Source of the DNA: Gemmatimonadota bacterium
GTDB taxonomy: Bacteria > Gemmatimonadota > Gemmatimonadetes > Longimicrobiales > Gaopeijiaceae
Reading direction: 5' to 3'
NCBI GenBank assembly: GCA_028873845.1
Contig: JAPPNO010000073.1
Span: forward strand, 62,001-126,000
Length of the DNA: 64,000 nucleotides
Shown: piece by piece, positions 56,691 through 64,000 of the stretch
Layout of the letters: the number at the start of each line of letters is the position of its first letter
Numbering within the stretch: the first letter of the stretch is position 1
Made by a program: the position numbers and the translations under genes
Notes under the pieces: generated by a model
The model's database searches: none
What the model was told of the DNA's origin: nothing
Seen by the model: only the letters and a program-made list of their open reading frames with translations

Positions 56691-57381
56691 TCCCCCTCAC
56701 CCGCTCCGCCGCCCTCTCCCACACCGCGTCGAACATCTCCTCGGTCAGCTTCCCCGTGAACGTGTTCTGCTGGCTGGGGTGATACGATCCGAGCACCACG
56801 ACCCTCCCCAGGTCCACCTCGGCCCCATGTCCGAACTTCGGCCGCGGCCTGGGAATCCCGACCCCCAGTCCCGCCAGCGTCCTCAAGACGACCGCATGCG
56901 CGAACCCCCCCAGCGCCACGATCGTATGCAGCCGCTCCCACATGATCTCCATCTCCCGCCGCAGGAAAGACGCGCACCGGTCCCGTTCGCCGGTCGTCGG
57001 CCGGTTCCCCGGCGGCGCACACCGCACGCCCGCCGTCACGTACGCCCCTTTGAGCACGAGCCCGTCCTTCCGGTCGCGGCTCAGGGGCTGGTTGGCGAAC
57101 CCGGCCCTGTGCATCGCCCCGTACAGCCAGTCCCCCGCGCGGTCCCCCGTAAACATGCGCCCCGTCCTGTTCGCCCCATGCGCGGCCGGCGCAAGCCCCA
57201 CCGCCATCACCGAAGCCTCCGGGTCCCCGAATCCGGGAACCGGCAGCCCCCAGTACTCGTCGTCCCGATACGCTGCGCGCTTCTCCCGCGCCACCTCCTC
57301 GCGCCATTCGACCAGGCGCGGACACCGCCGGCACCGGATCAGCTCCTCGCGCAGACGGTCGAGTTCGTGGGGAGGGCTCAT
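56680..57381 (-). CDS. uracil-DNA glycosylase, family 5 (UdgB-like)
   Basis: This 233-residue repair enzyme removes uracil and other deaminated bases from DNA. Motif A is GLAPAAHGANRTGRMFTGD (62-80) and motif B is HPSQQNTFTG (201-210); both are diagnostic of family 5. Cysteines C17, C20, C121 and C136 should hold the [4Fe-4S] cluster. The start is ATG 57381 after GGAGGGAATCGTC. Motif A lacks the polar Asp/Asn catalytic residue of family 1, as is normal in this family. Confidence 0.92.
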   Translation of the reverse strand: MSPPHELDRLREELIRCRRCPRLVEWREEVAREKRAAYRDDEYWGLPVPGFGDPEASVMAVGLAPAAHGANRTGRMFTGDRAGDWLYGAMHRAGFANQPLSRDRKDGLVLKGAYVTAGVRCAPPGNRPTTGERDRCASFLRREMEIMWERLHTIVALGGFAHAVVLRTLAGLGVGIPRPRPKFGHGAEVDLGRVVVLGSYHPSQQNTFTGKLTEEMFDAVWERAAERVRGNAS

Positions 57382-57430
57382 GACGATTCCCTCCACGGGC
57401 CGCTCGGCACGCCTCCGCGCCGCCGCCCCG

Positions 57431-58153
57431 CTACCCGCCCGCCGGATCGACGACCGTGGCCGTGACGATGTGGTCCAGGTCCGGAAAGTTCTCCTCGAGG
57501 TACGCGTTGCCCTGCGAGGTGATGTTATAGGCCCGCGGTCCGGTGCCCCCCAATTCCTCGATATTCCCGTACCCGGAATGGATCAGGTCGACCACGTCCA
57601 TGCCCTCGCTCACCATCCCGACCGGGGCGAAACCCTGGGCGTCAAGACGGGAATTGTCCCCGAAGTTGATGAAAAGCTGGGTCGTCCGCGTGTTGGGGCC
57701 CCCCATGGCGTAGGTCACCGTGCCTCGCGTATTGGACGCCACCACCGAGTCGTCCTCGATCGTCGCCCGGGACCACCTGATCTGCACCTGCGGCTCGCCG
57801 TGCATGCCGAACTGGGCCATGAAGCCGCTCATCACCCGGTAGAAGTACACCCCGTCGTAATAGCCGTTCTTCACCAGGTTGTAGAAGCGGTCGGCACCCC
57901 TGGGCGCCCAGGCCCGGGTCACATCGACGATGAAGTCGCCCGCGGTGGTCTCGAAGCGCACCCGGAAGGTCTCCGGCGCGGTCTCGACGAGCCTGTCCGG
58001 GTAGTAGAGAATGGCGTTGATCCCGGAGTCGGAGGACTGGTCTCCGGCGGCTTCCGCGTCGGCCCCGTCGCCGTCTCCGCCGCAACCGATCACGGCGATG
58101 AGCAGCAAGGGCGGAAGCGCGGTGATCGCGGGGCTCCGCAGCGTGGTCTTCAT
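57431..58153 (-). CDS. cyclophilin-type peptidyl-prolyl isomerase, lipoprotein
   Basis: This 240-residue exported foldase has a signal with lipobox (LLIAVIGC), an acidic linker, and a cyclophilin domain from about residue 65. Landmarks are TTAGDFIVDVTRAWAPRGAD, YYDGVYFYRVMSGFMAQFG and TRTTQLFINFGDNSRLD. The catalytic arginine is the R of FYRV. It would assist protein folding outside the inner membrane. ATG 58153 gives a normal signal. The gene appears to be transcribed alone. Confidence 0.88.
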   Translation of the reverse strand: MKTTLRSPAITALPPLLLIAVIGCGGDGDGADAEAAGDQSSDSGINAILYYPDRLVETAPETFRVRFETTAGDFIVDVTRAWAPRGADRFYNLVKNGYYDGVYFYRVMSGFMAQFGMHGEPQVQIRWSRATIEDDSVVASNTRGTVTYAMGGPNTRTTQLFINFGDNSRLDAQGFAPVGMVSEGMDVVDLIHSGYGNIEELGGTGPRAYNITSQGNAYLEENFPDLDHIVTATVVDPAGG

Positions 58154-58343
58154 GGGACGCAGTCCTCCGGGGTCTGGGGTGGCTCGATTCCGTGAGCCGG
58201 GAAGATAGGCAGGGCGCTGGAAGACGGACAACGCGCCCCCCGGGACTCATCGGTTGTTTCGTGCGGATCGATTGCCCGAGATGCAGGGTAGGGATATGGT
58301 CCTCAACGAACCCGTCCCCGCCGAACGCCATCCAGGAGCCCGC

Positions 58344-59759
58344 ATGAAGCACACCCGCCCGGCAGCGGTCGCGCTGGTTCTCTTCGCGGCCACATGCGGC
58401 GACAATCCTCCCACCCAGCCCACCGGCACTCCCAACGAGCGCCCCACCGCCGCCTTCACCGTCGACGTCACCGAGGGCAACGCCCCGCTGGAGGTGCGTT
58501 TCGACGCCAGCTCCTCCACCGATCCCGACGGACGGATCGTCAGCTACGCGTGGGACTTCGGGGACGGCAACACGGGTTCGGGTCAGATCGTCACCCACAC
58601 CTACGACACACCCGGCGCCTACACCCCCAGCCTGACCGTCACCGACGACCGGGGTGCCACCCACACCACCACCGGAGACGCGATCACCGTCTTCCACCCG
58701 CCCGGCACCGGCGAGAACGAGATCTCGGGAGTGGTCTGGCACGACGCCGACGCCGACGGCGTGCGCGACGAGGACGAGGAGACGATCCCCGCGTTCATCG
58801 TCTTTCTGGACGAGAACGGAGACGCGATCCGGGATTCCGCCGAGGTCTTCACGGTCACCAACGACGACGGCGAGTACGCCTTCGAGGGACTTGACCACCG
58901 GTTGTCCTACACGGTCACCCAGGAACTCACCCTGGGGTGGACCAACACGGCCCCGGGACTGTCGGGGTCGGTCCGCGAGCCCGGGATCCAGGCCATCATC
59001 GGGGGTGAGGAGGCCGAAGAAGGAGAGTTTCCGTTCCAGGTCGCCCTCGTCACCAGGAGCACCCATTTCCAGTTCTGCGGCGGGGTCTTCATTGCGCGGA
59101 ACCGGGTGATGACGGCCGCCCACTGCGTAGACGGCGGCCTCGATCCGGCCTCGATCCAGGTGCTGGCCGGGACCCACGATCTGACCGAGGGCGGCGAGTA
59201 CATCGACGTGACGCGCATCAGGATCCACCCGGACTACTCCGCCGACGCCTTCATCTCGAGCGACATGGCGCTGCTTGAGCTCGACGGCGAGTTCATGTAT
59301 CCGCGCATCGAGCTCCTGACACCCGACCGGATCGAGATGTCCGCCCCCGGCACGATCGCCACGGTGATCGGCTGGGGCCTCACATCGGTCGGCGGGGAAG
59401 GGTCGGAGGTCCTCAGGAAGCTCGAGGCCGAGATCATCAGCAACGACGAATGCAAGACGCACCTCAACGAGAACATTCTGGAGACCACGATCTGCGCCGG
59501 GAAGCAGGGATCCTCCGAATCCACCTGCGATGGTGACTCGGGGGGCCCCCTGATGGTCCCGTTCCGGGGGCGCTGGCTTCAGGTCGGCATCGTGAGCTTC
59601 GGCACGAACATCTGCTACCAGCCCACCGCCTTCGCGCGCGTGTCCGCGCTCGTGGACTACCCGATCGAGAGCATCGCCCCGGAACTGTCGGGGTCCGTCG
59701 TGGTGGACTGGAGCGGCGGCGGGAAGCAGGCGGTGGCCGACTTCGGGAACTTCCGGTAG
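58344..59759 (+). CDS. trypsin-like serine protease with PKD and SdrD B-like domains, lipoprotein
   Basis: This 471-residue exported protein starts at ATG 58344 behind CAGGAGCC and has a lipid cysteine in FAATC. A PKD domain follows (VRFDASSSTDPDGRIVSYAW, DFGDGN), then an SdrD B-like domain (VVWHDADADGVRDEDEE, DDGEYAFEGL). The S1 protease begins at IIGGEEAEEGEFPFQVAL. Catalytic residues are H260 (TAAHC), D307 (SSDMALLEL) and S399 (CDGDSGGPL). The S1-pocket position is Ser instead of the trypsin Asp, so specificity is probably chymotrypsin- or elastase-like. A surface or outer-membrane protease is likely. Confidence 0.85.
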   Translation: MKHTRPAAVALVLFAATCGDNPPTQPTGTPNERPTAAFTVDVTEGNAPLEVRFDASSSTDPDGRIVSYAWDFGDGNTGSGQIVTHTYDTPGAYTPSLTVTDDRGATHTTTGDAITVFHPPGTGENEISGVVWHDADADGVRDEDEETIPAFIVFLDENGDAIRDSAEVFTVTNDDGEYAFEGLDHRLSYTVTQELTLGWTNTAPGLSGSVREPGIQAIIGGEEAEEGEFPFQVALVTRSTHFQFCGGVFIARNRVMTAAHCVDGGLDPASIQVLAGTHDLTEGGEYIDVTRIRIHPDYSADAFISSDMALLELDGEFMYPRIELLTPDRIEMSAPGTIATVIGWGLTSVGGEGSEVLRKLEAEIISNDECKTHLNENILETTICAGKQGSSESTCDGDSGGPLMVPFRGRWLQVGIVSFGTNICYQPTAFARVSALVDYPIESIAPELSGSVVVDWSGGGKQAVADFGNFR

Positions 59760-59843
59760 CGGCGATTTACGGCTCGTTCGCCTGCGGCAGGCGCTACGGG
59801 CCCGAAAGCAAGCTGCCCTCCCGCTGACTGCCGGCCAACCAGG

Positions 59844-61100
59844 TTAGCCGCCGTCGCACTCCCCCCACTTCGACGGCCGGCCAACCCCCGGTCGCTCGGG
59901 GTCGTCCAGCTCTTCGAAGACCCGCTCCATCAATCCCTTGCGGTGCAGGTCGATCAGCCGCTGCCCTTCCAGATGGAGCTCGGCGAAGCGTTCCCAGAGG
60001 ATCAGTTCCTCCATTTGCTCGGCGGTGGCCGGCACGTCGTGTGGCGGCAGGCCGACCGCCGCCCGCAACCGGTTCAGGACCGCCGTGGCGCCATCGAAGT
60101 CACCCCTCACGGCCTTCGCCTCGGCGATGATCAGCTGAGCCATGTCGTAGTGCACGACGGGGATGTCGTCCTCGGACGAGACGTACTTGAGCGGGCGGTA
60201 GTGGGGGATCTCGGAGCCGGCGAGCGTACCGCCATCGTAATGCACCGGGATACGGTGATCCTCCTCCCCGCTCCTGGGGTCGATCATGAATCCCGGATCT
60301 TCGCTCTCCTCGACCAGCGGCCACCACTTGTGCAGGAAACCGACGCTCCCCTGCTGGATCCAGAACACCAGGGGATTGGGGTCGCCTTCGATGTGGTAGG
60401 ACACGTACGAGAATCCCGCCGGCACCTCCATCGCATCGGACTCGGCTCCGTCCCAGTCCTCCAGCAGCATGAGTGTCTGGGCCCTCCCGGCCAGGGCCGC
60501 GTTCAGATAGTGTGCGCTGCCCGCCCTCCGGGCCGTCTCGATGGCCAGACCGAGGGACTGTTCCGCCCTCCGATACAGCTGCCTGTCCGACAGAAGCTCT
60601 TCGTCCAGGACCGTCTCGCAGAAGGTCATGCCCAGGTACAGCTCGGCCAGCCCTGTGGCCCACCGCACCTGTGCCATCAGGGGATGGGATTCGGCGTCCT
60701 CGAGCTCCAGTTCCCTGTGCAGGCGCTCCTCCACAACCGATGCGAGCTGCCGCGCCTGGTTCCAACCTCGTTCCAGGAACCCAAGGTAATCCCATCCGGG
60801 GTCGGGCTCCGGCTCCGCCGCCTGCAGCACGTCGGCCTGAAGGGCCTGGATGAGTACCCACCAGCCCGTGGATCTCTGGGCCAGGTCCTCGGCCCCGTTC
60901 GCCATGGGGGTGAGTTCCAGCTCCAGCTCGCTGAGGATGCGGCGCTTCTCGGCCTCCCCGTCAAAGAAATCACACCCGGAAAAAGCCAGGGCCGCCAGCA
61001 CGGCAACCTGGGCACCCCGGCACGGCCCGAGCCGCCCACGACCGATCCCCCCCGTCTCTCCCACCCCCCGGTACCACGACCTCCTCGGCTGCACGCTCAC
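59844..61100 (-). CDS. SusD/RagB-like lipoprotein
   Basis: This 418-residue exported protein starts at GTG 61100, just after AGGAGGCTGGC, and has a lipobox (ALAFSGC). Helical TPR-like segments and the C-terminal LILWERFAELHLEGQRLIDL are typical of SusD-like nutrient-binding proteins. These normally pair with a SusC TonB-dependent channel, which is not present in this window. The upstream DUF4340 and GldG genes are on the same strand 20 bp away. The ligand is unknown. Confidence 0.8.
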   Translation of the reverse strand: MSVQPRRSWYRGVGETGGIGRGRLGPCRGAQVAVLAALAFSGCDFFDGEAEKRRILSELELELTPMANGAEDLAQRSTGWWVLIQALQADVLQAAEPEPDPGWDYLGFLERGWNQARQLASVVEERLHRELELEDAESHPLMAQVRWATGLAELYLGMTFCETVLDEELLSDRQLYRRAEQSLGLAIETARRAGSAHYLNAALAGRAQTLMLLEDWDGAESDAMEVPAGFSYVSYHIEGDPNPLVFWIQQGSVGFLHKWWPLVEESEDPGFMIDPRSGEEDHRIPVHYDGGTLAGSEIPHYRPLKYVSSEDDIPVVHYDMAQLIIAEAKAVRGDFDGATAVLNRLRAAVGLPPHDVPATAEQMEELILWERFAELHLEGQRLIDLHRKGLMERVFEELDDPERPGVGRPSKWGECDGG

Positions 61101-61120
61101 GCCAGCCTCCTCTCACACTT

Positions 61121-62050
61121 CTAGAATACGTCCCCCACCACCTGTTCCACGCGCTCACCCAGTATTCTGGGAACACGGCCCAGAATGCGCGTGGTTTCGC
61201 TCCTCAGATAGTAAGTCTTGCGGGGTTCGCCGCCATCGTGCAAGACGTCGACGAATCCCAGGGGCTGCGCATCCACGCTGACATAGTCCACCCGCAGGAA
61301 GGGCGTCAGCGTCTGGGGAGCCGGCAGGTTGTCGTAACCCTCGATGGCCAGGAGTCCCACGCGCTCCATGAAGTTGCCGAAACCGGCGTCGGGGTTTCCT
61401 CCGCCCATTTCGGTCCAATCGCCCGACTCGGTGCGCGCCATGCGGCGTTCTCCGTCCGGCCCGCTGATGCGTACCGCGCCGACTTCGCTATCGCCGAAGT
61501 GGTGCACGATCCGCTCGCGGACCGCTCCCTCGCCGTGGTCCAGCCGGTCGACAAGGAGCCGTGACAGCACGTATCCCATCCCTGTCGAGGGCTCCAGTGC
61601 GTACCGATCCGTGCTGCCGAAGACCGAATCGCCGACCGCCAGCTCGCGCTGCCCGTCGGTAAACCGCACCGTGAGCCGCCTCGCGGGATCGTCGAGCCCG
61701 TAGCGCGTCTTCCGTTCCGGCGACAGTTCACCGAGGTCGCGCAGCGCCCGCAGAACGGCAAGCTCCACGAACAGATAGTGTCCCTCGGCGCCGACGGGGA
61801 ACTCCAGGGGCGCCCCGCCGTCCCGCGTCTGGATGCCCCACAGGAAGGCTCCGGCGTCGTCCTCCCGGCGCACCACCTGCAGATCCAGCGTGGGATTCCG
61901 GTAGTGCACGCCGACGACCTCGGTGCTGTCGCGGTCCCACACCACGGGCAGACCCATGTCCCGCACATCCACGGTGTCGCGGGTCCAGGTCAGCAGCGTC
62001 GCGACCACCGCCACGGCGAAAAGGACGATGTGCGCCTTGAGGTCCTTCAT
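61121..62050 (-). CDS. DUF4340 domain protein
   Basis: This 309-residue protein has one N-terminal membrane helix (HIVLFAVAVVATLLTW) and repeated beta-rich units of DUF4340, with TRYGLDDPARRLTVRFTDG and VDRLDHGEGAVRERIVHHFG. DUF4340 proteins usually follow GldF/GldG-type ABC transporter subunits, as here. The true start is ATG 62050; the frame open to 62155 is not supported. Function is unknown but tied to the GldG-like membrane complex. Confidence 0.8.
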   Translation of the reverse strand: MKDLKAHIVLFAVAVVATLLTWTRDTVDVRDMGLPVVWDRDSTEVVGVHYRNPTLDLQVVRREDDAGAFLWGIQTRDGGAPLEFPVGAEGHYLFVELAVLRALRDLGELSPERKTRYGLDDPARRLTVRFTDGQRELAVGDSVFGSTDRYALEPSTGMGYVLSRLLVDRLDHGEGAVRERIVHHFGDSEVGAVRISGPDGERRMARTESGDWTEMGGGNPDAGFGNFMERVGLLAIEGYDNLPAPQTLTPFLRVDYVSVDAQPLGFVDVLHDGGEPRKTYYLRSETTRILGRVPRILGERVEQVVGDVF

Positions 62051-62159
62051 GACGGCCCCGCAACGCGTGGCACAAATCCCCCGGGCCCGGCACCTCGCCA
62101 TTCCCGGCGCCCCGGCGATGGCCTTTCCCCCAGACCGCCCACCGACCTTGTGCAACGTT

Positions 62160-64000
62160 TCACGAGCCGTCTCCCTCCCGGATGCGCCGGCGGCGGTAGA
62201 GGACCAGGAGACCCGCGCCCAGCACCAGCAGCGGGGCTCCCCAGATGATCGAGTAGAACCAGATCACGTTCTCGGAGCGCGTGTGCACGATCGGCACATC
62301 CGCTTCGGAAACCACTTCGCCCGAGAAGTGGTCTTCCCGTCCCAGCCACTGGATCCCGTCCATGACGATCGACGGGTTCAGGATCTGGAACGGCAGGATG
62401 TGATCCGTGAACAGGTCGGCGTCCGCATAGACGAGCGCCCGCATCCCGGCCCCCGGGTCATCTCCCTCTCCCGCCTCGCGCTCGACGGCCGCCGCAACCG
62501 CGTGACTTCCCTTGACTTCGAGACCCTCGTCGAACTGGAAGTTGCCGTTCCGGTCCTGATAGTTGGTGGGATAGGTGTTGATGATCATGGTCGTGCGAAG
62601 CCCCTCGACATCCTCCGCCGCGCTGACCCGGCCCGGACCATCCATCAGGAGGTCCGCGCGACCGCCCGCGCGCCGCCCGGCCGTACTCACCGAGGCGTGG
62701 GCCGATATCCGGCTCGTGCCGACGAGCCGCCGGTCGGCGATGGTGCCCCGTTCCGTGAAGTGCCGCTCGTCGTCGAGCGTCATGTCCGGGTCGTAGTCGA
62801 TTCCCAGGCGGTCGCGAAACTCCTCGAAGCGGAATTCGGTGTCCGGTTCCAGCGCCACCAACAACGAACCTCCCTGGTCCATGTACTCGAAGATCGCGCG
62901 CATCTCCGATTCGTGGAGGTGCGTCTGCGGCGCGAGGATCATGACCATGGCCGCGTCATCGGGAATGCGGTTGCCCAGCCCTTGCTTGCCTCCGATGTCG
63001 CGCACCGTGTAGTTGAGGCGCTCGAGCAGGGTGCGCAGTTCCTGCAACGGCAGCTGCTCCTCGAGCGGGACGTCCTCCCCCTCGCGAACTGCCTGGAGCA
63101 GGCGCTCCATGGCATCCGGTTCCTCCACAACTCCCTGCGGGTCGTTGAGTTCCCCGTGCCCGGTGGTCAGATAGGCGAAGCGGCGCTTCCGGGCCAGCTG
63201 GAGCAGTGCCTGCTGAACGTGGCCATCCAGGATCCTCAGGCTGCCGCGGGCTATCTCCAGTTCCGTCGCGAAGTTGAGTTGCTCCGTACGCCCCGCCACC
63301 CGCAGGAAGACGGTCCCGTCGCGGCGCGCCCCGTAGTCGGCAGCCGCGTCGGGGCTGGAGAAGCGGTCGTACTCCTCGATGACGACCCGGTCCGTGACGC
63401 GGGCCAGCTCCTGGAAGTAGCCGAGAAGCTCGTCCTTCACCGGATGCACCGCGGGAAAGAAGAACGCCACCTGCAGCGGGGCTTCCAGGCTCAGCACGAT
63501 CTCGCGCACGGCCTCGCCGGGCTGCGAGGTCTTGAAGTAGCTGAAGTCGATCGTCCGGTCCAACACGGTTGTCACGTAGCCGAACAGCAACAGCGCGGCG
63601 CCGGCCAACCCGAGGCTCAGCGCGTTTGCGGCGCTTCCCCTCACGCGCAGCGCATCGACCGGAAGGGCGCCCGCGCTGCCCCCCTTCCCCAGCGCCCACT
63701 GGGCGGCCAGGACCGGCAGCAGCGAGCAGCCCAGCAGCATCGGCGAGGCCACCGAAAAGAACCTCTTGAGGCGCAGGTGTTCACCGATCTCCTGGAAGTC
63801 GAGACCGAGGAACCCCAGGCCCGTATCCGTGCCCGGGACGAAGCCGCCGAGCCCGATCACGCAACCGAGGGTGCCGAAGGCGAAGACGGCCGCGATCGAA
63901 CGCTGATCCCCCTCCGAGCGCTTCAGGGCGCGGAAGCGCCATGCGGTGACGAGGAGCAACACCGCCACGCCGCCCACGACGAGCGGGAAGCTGAGGAAGG
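62160..64000 (-). CDS. GldG-like ABC transporter auxiliary protein (partial, runs off the right edge)
   Basis: At least 612 residues are visible, and the reading frame is still open at 64000. The visible N-terminal part has several membrane helices, as in fused GldF-GldG proteins. The periplasmic GldG/ABC_transp_aux domain begins with TIDFSYFKTSQPGEAVREIV and includes RFAYLTTGHGELNDPQGVVE and MEYMDQGGSLLVAL-like motifs (FEYMDQGGSLLVALEPDTEF). A final membrane helix and a basic tail close the protein. The ATPase subunit should lie upstream of the window. Gliding itself is not implied; such complexes occur in non-gliding bacteria. Confidence 0.82.
   Translation of the reverse strand, partial: FLSFPLVVGGVAVLLLVTAWRFRALKRSEGDQRSIAAVFAFGTLGCVIGLGGFVPGTDTGLGFLGLDFQEIGEHLRLKRFFSVASPMLLGCSLLPVLAAQWALGKGGSAGALPVDALRVRGSAANALSLGLAGAALLLFGYVTTVLDRTIDFSYFKTSQPGEAVREIVLSLEAPLQVAFFFPAVHPVKDELLGYFQELARVTDRVVIEEYDRFSSPDAAADYGARRDGTVFLRVAGRTEQLNFATELEIARGSLRILDGHVQQALLQLARKRRFAYLTTGHGELNDPQGVVEEPDAMERLLQAVREGEDVPLEEQLPLQELRTLLERLNYTVRDIGGKQGLGNRIPDDAAMVMILAPQTHLHESEMRAIFEYMDQGGSLLVALEPDTEFRFEEFRDRLGIDYDPDMTLDDERHFTERGTIADRRLVGTSRISAHASVSTAGRRAGGRADLLMDGPGRVSAAEDVEGLRTTMIINTYPTNYQDRNGNFQFDEGLEVKGSHAVAAAVEREAGEGDDPGAGMRALVYADADLFTDHILPFQILNPSIVMDGIQWLGREDHFSGEVVSEADVPIVHTRSENVIWFYSIIWGAPLLVLGAGLLVLYRRRRIREGDGS

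Noticed and set aside
56614-57465. Overlapping plus-strand frames opposite the glycosylase gene
   Set aside because: The minus-strand gene has diagnostic family 5 motifs and an [Fe-S] cysteine set; the opposite frames do not resemble any protein.

Overview
The window is high-GC bacterial DNA, densely coded on both strands. Several traits point to Gemmatimonadota or a close relative, although no rRNA or ribosomal protein is present to prove it. These traits are four paralogous 6-bladed beta-propeller lipoproteins sharing a GEGPGEF signature, a SusD-like lipoprotein, a GldG/DUF4340 pair, a metalloprotease-like lipoprotein with an Ig-like domain, a lipoprotein trypsin and an ECF sigma/membrane-protein operon.

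Region 1 (1-16.9 kb) looks like a genome-defence island with decayed edges. It holds a 1729-residue exonuclease-RecQ-UvrD fusion with a winged-helix partner. Divergent from these is an SMC/OLD-like ATPase translationally coupled to a TOPRIM-like DUF4276 protein. Next come a caspase-like protease and a coupled pair of AAA ATPases facing it. A 23-bp-period repeat occurs just outside both ends of this block (236-304 and 13112-13157) in the same orientation, which suggests it moved or was bounded as a unit. Beyond it lie small unknown genes, a DUF1828-type gene, and frameshifted debris including a type III restriction-like helicase fragment.

Region 2 (17-33.9 kb) is mostly metabolism. It carries an ADP-forming acyl-CoA synthetase, a zinc alcohol dehydrogenase, a FadI-type thiolase, and a three-subunit molybdenum hydroxylase whose FAD subunit has the [4Fe-4S] cysteine spacing of 4-hydroxybenzoyl-CoA reductase. 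A DUF1460 peptidase and a PH-like membrane protein sit among these genes. A truncated ATPase, bacilliredoxin, DoxX, a DUF1707 protein, a voltage-gated-type K+ channel and MsrA follow.

Region 3 (34-42.8 kb) contains a diaminopropionate ammonia-lyase. Immediately after it comes an OsmC-family gene whose catalytic cysteine codon is replaced by in-frame TGA, followed by a two-part hairpin that fits a bacterial SECIS. I regard this probable selenoprotein as the most striking observation in the window. Propeller lipoproteins, a HEAT-repeat protein, an anti-sigma-like protein and an ECF sigma factor follow on the minus strand.

Region 4 (42.9-64 kb) holds an unknown gene pair, a GH63-type glycosidase divergent from a sodium:solute symporter, a metalloprotease-like lipoprotein lacking the catalytic glutamate, a DUF4160/HTH/DUF2188 cluster with a well-defined promoter, a large GH2 beta-galactosidase, a thioesterase, a family 5 uracil-DNA glycosylase, a cyclophilin, a PKD-trypsin lipoprotein, a SusD-like protein, and a DUF4340/GldG pair running off the right edge. 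No rRNA, convincing tRNA, intact transposase or CRISPR array was seen.
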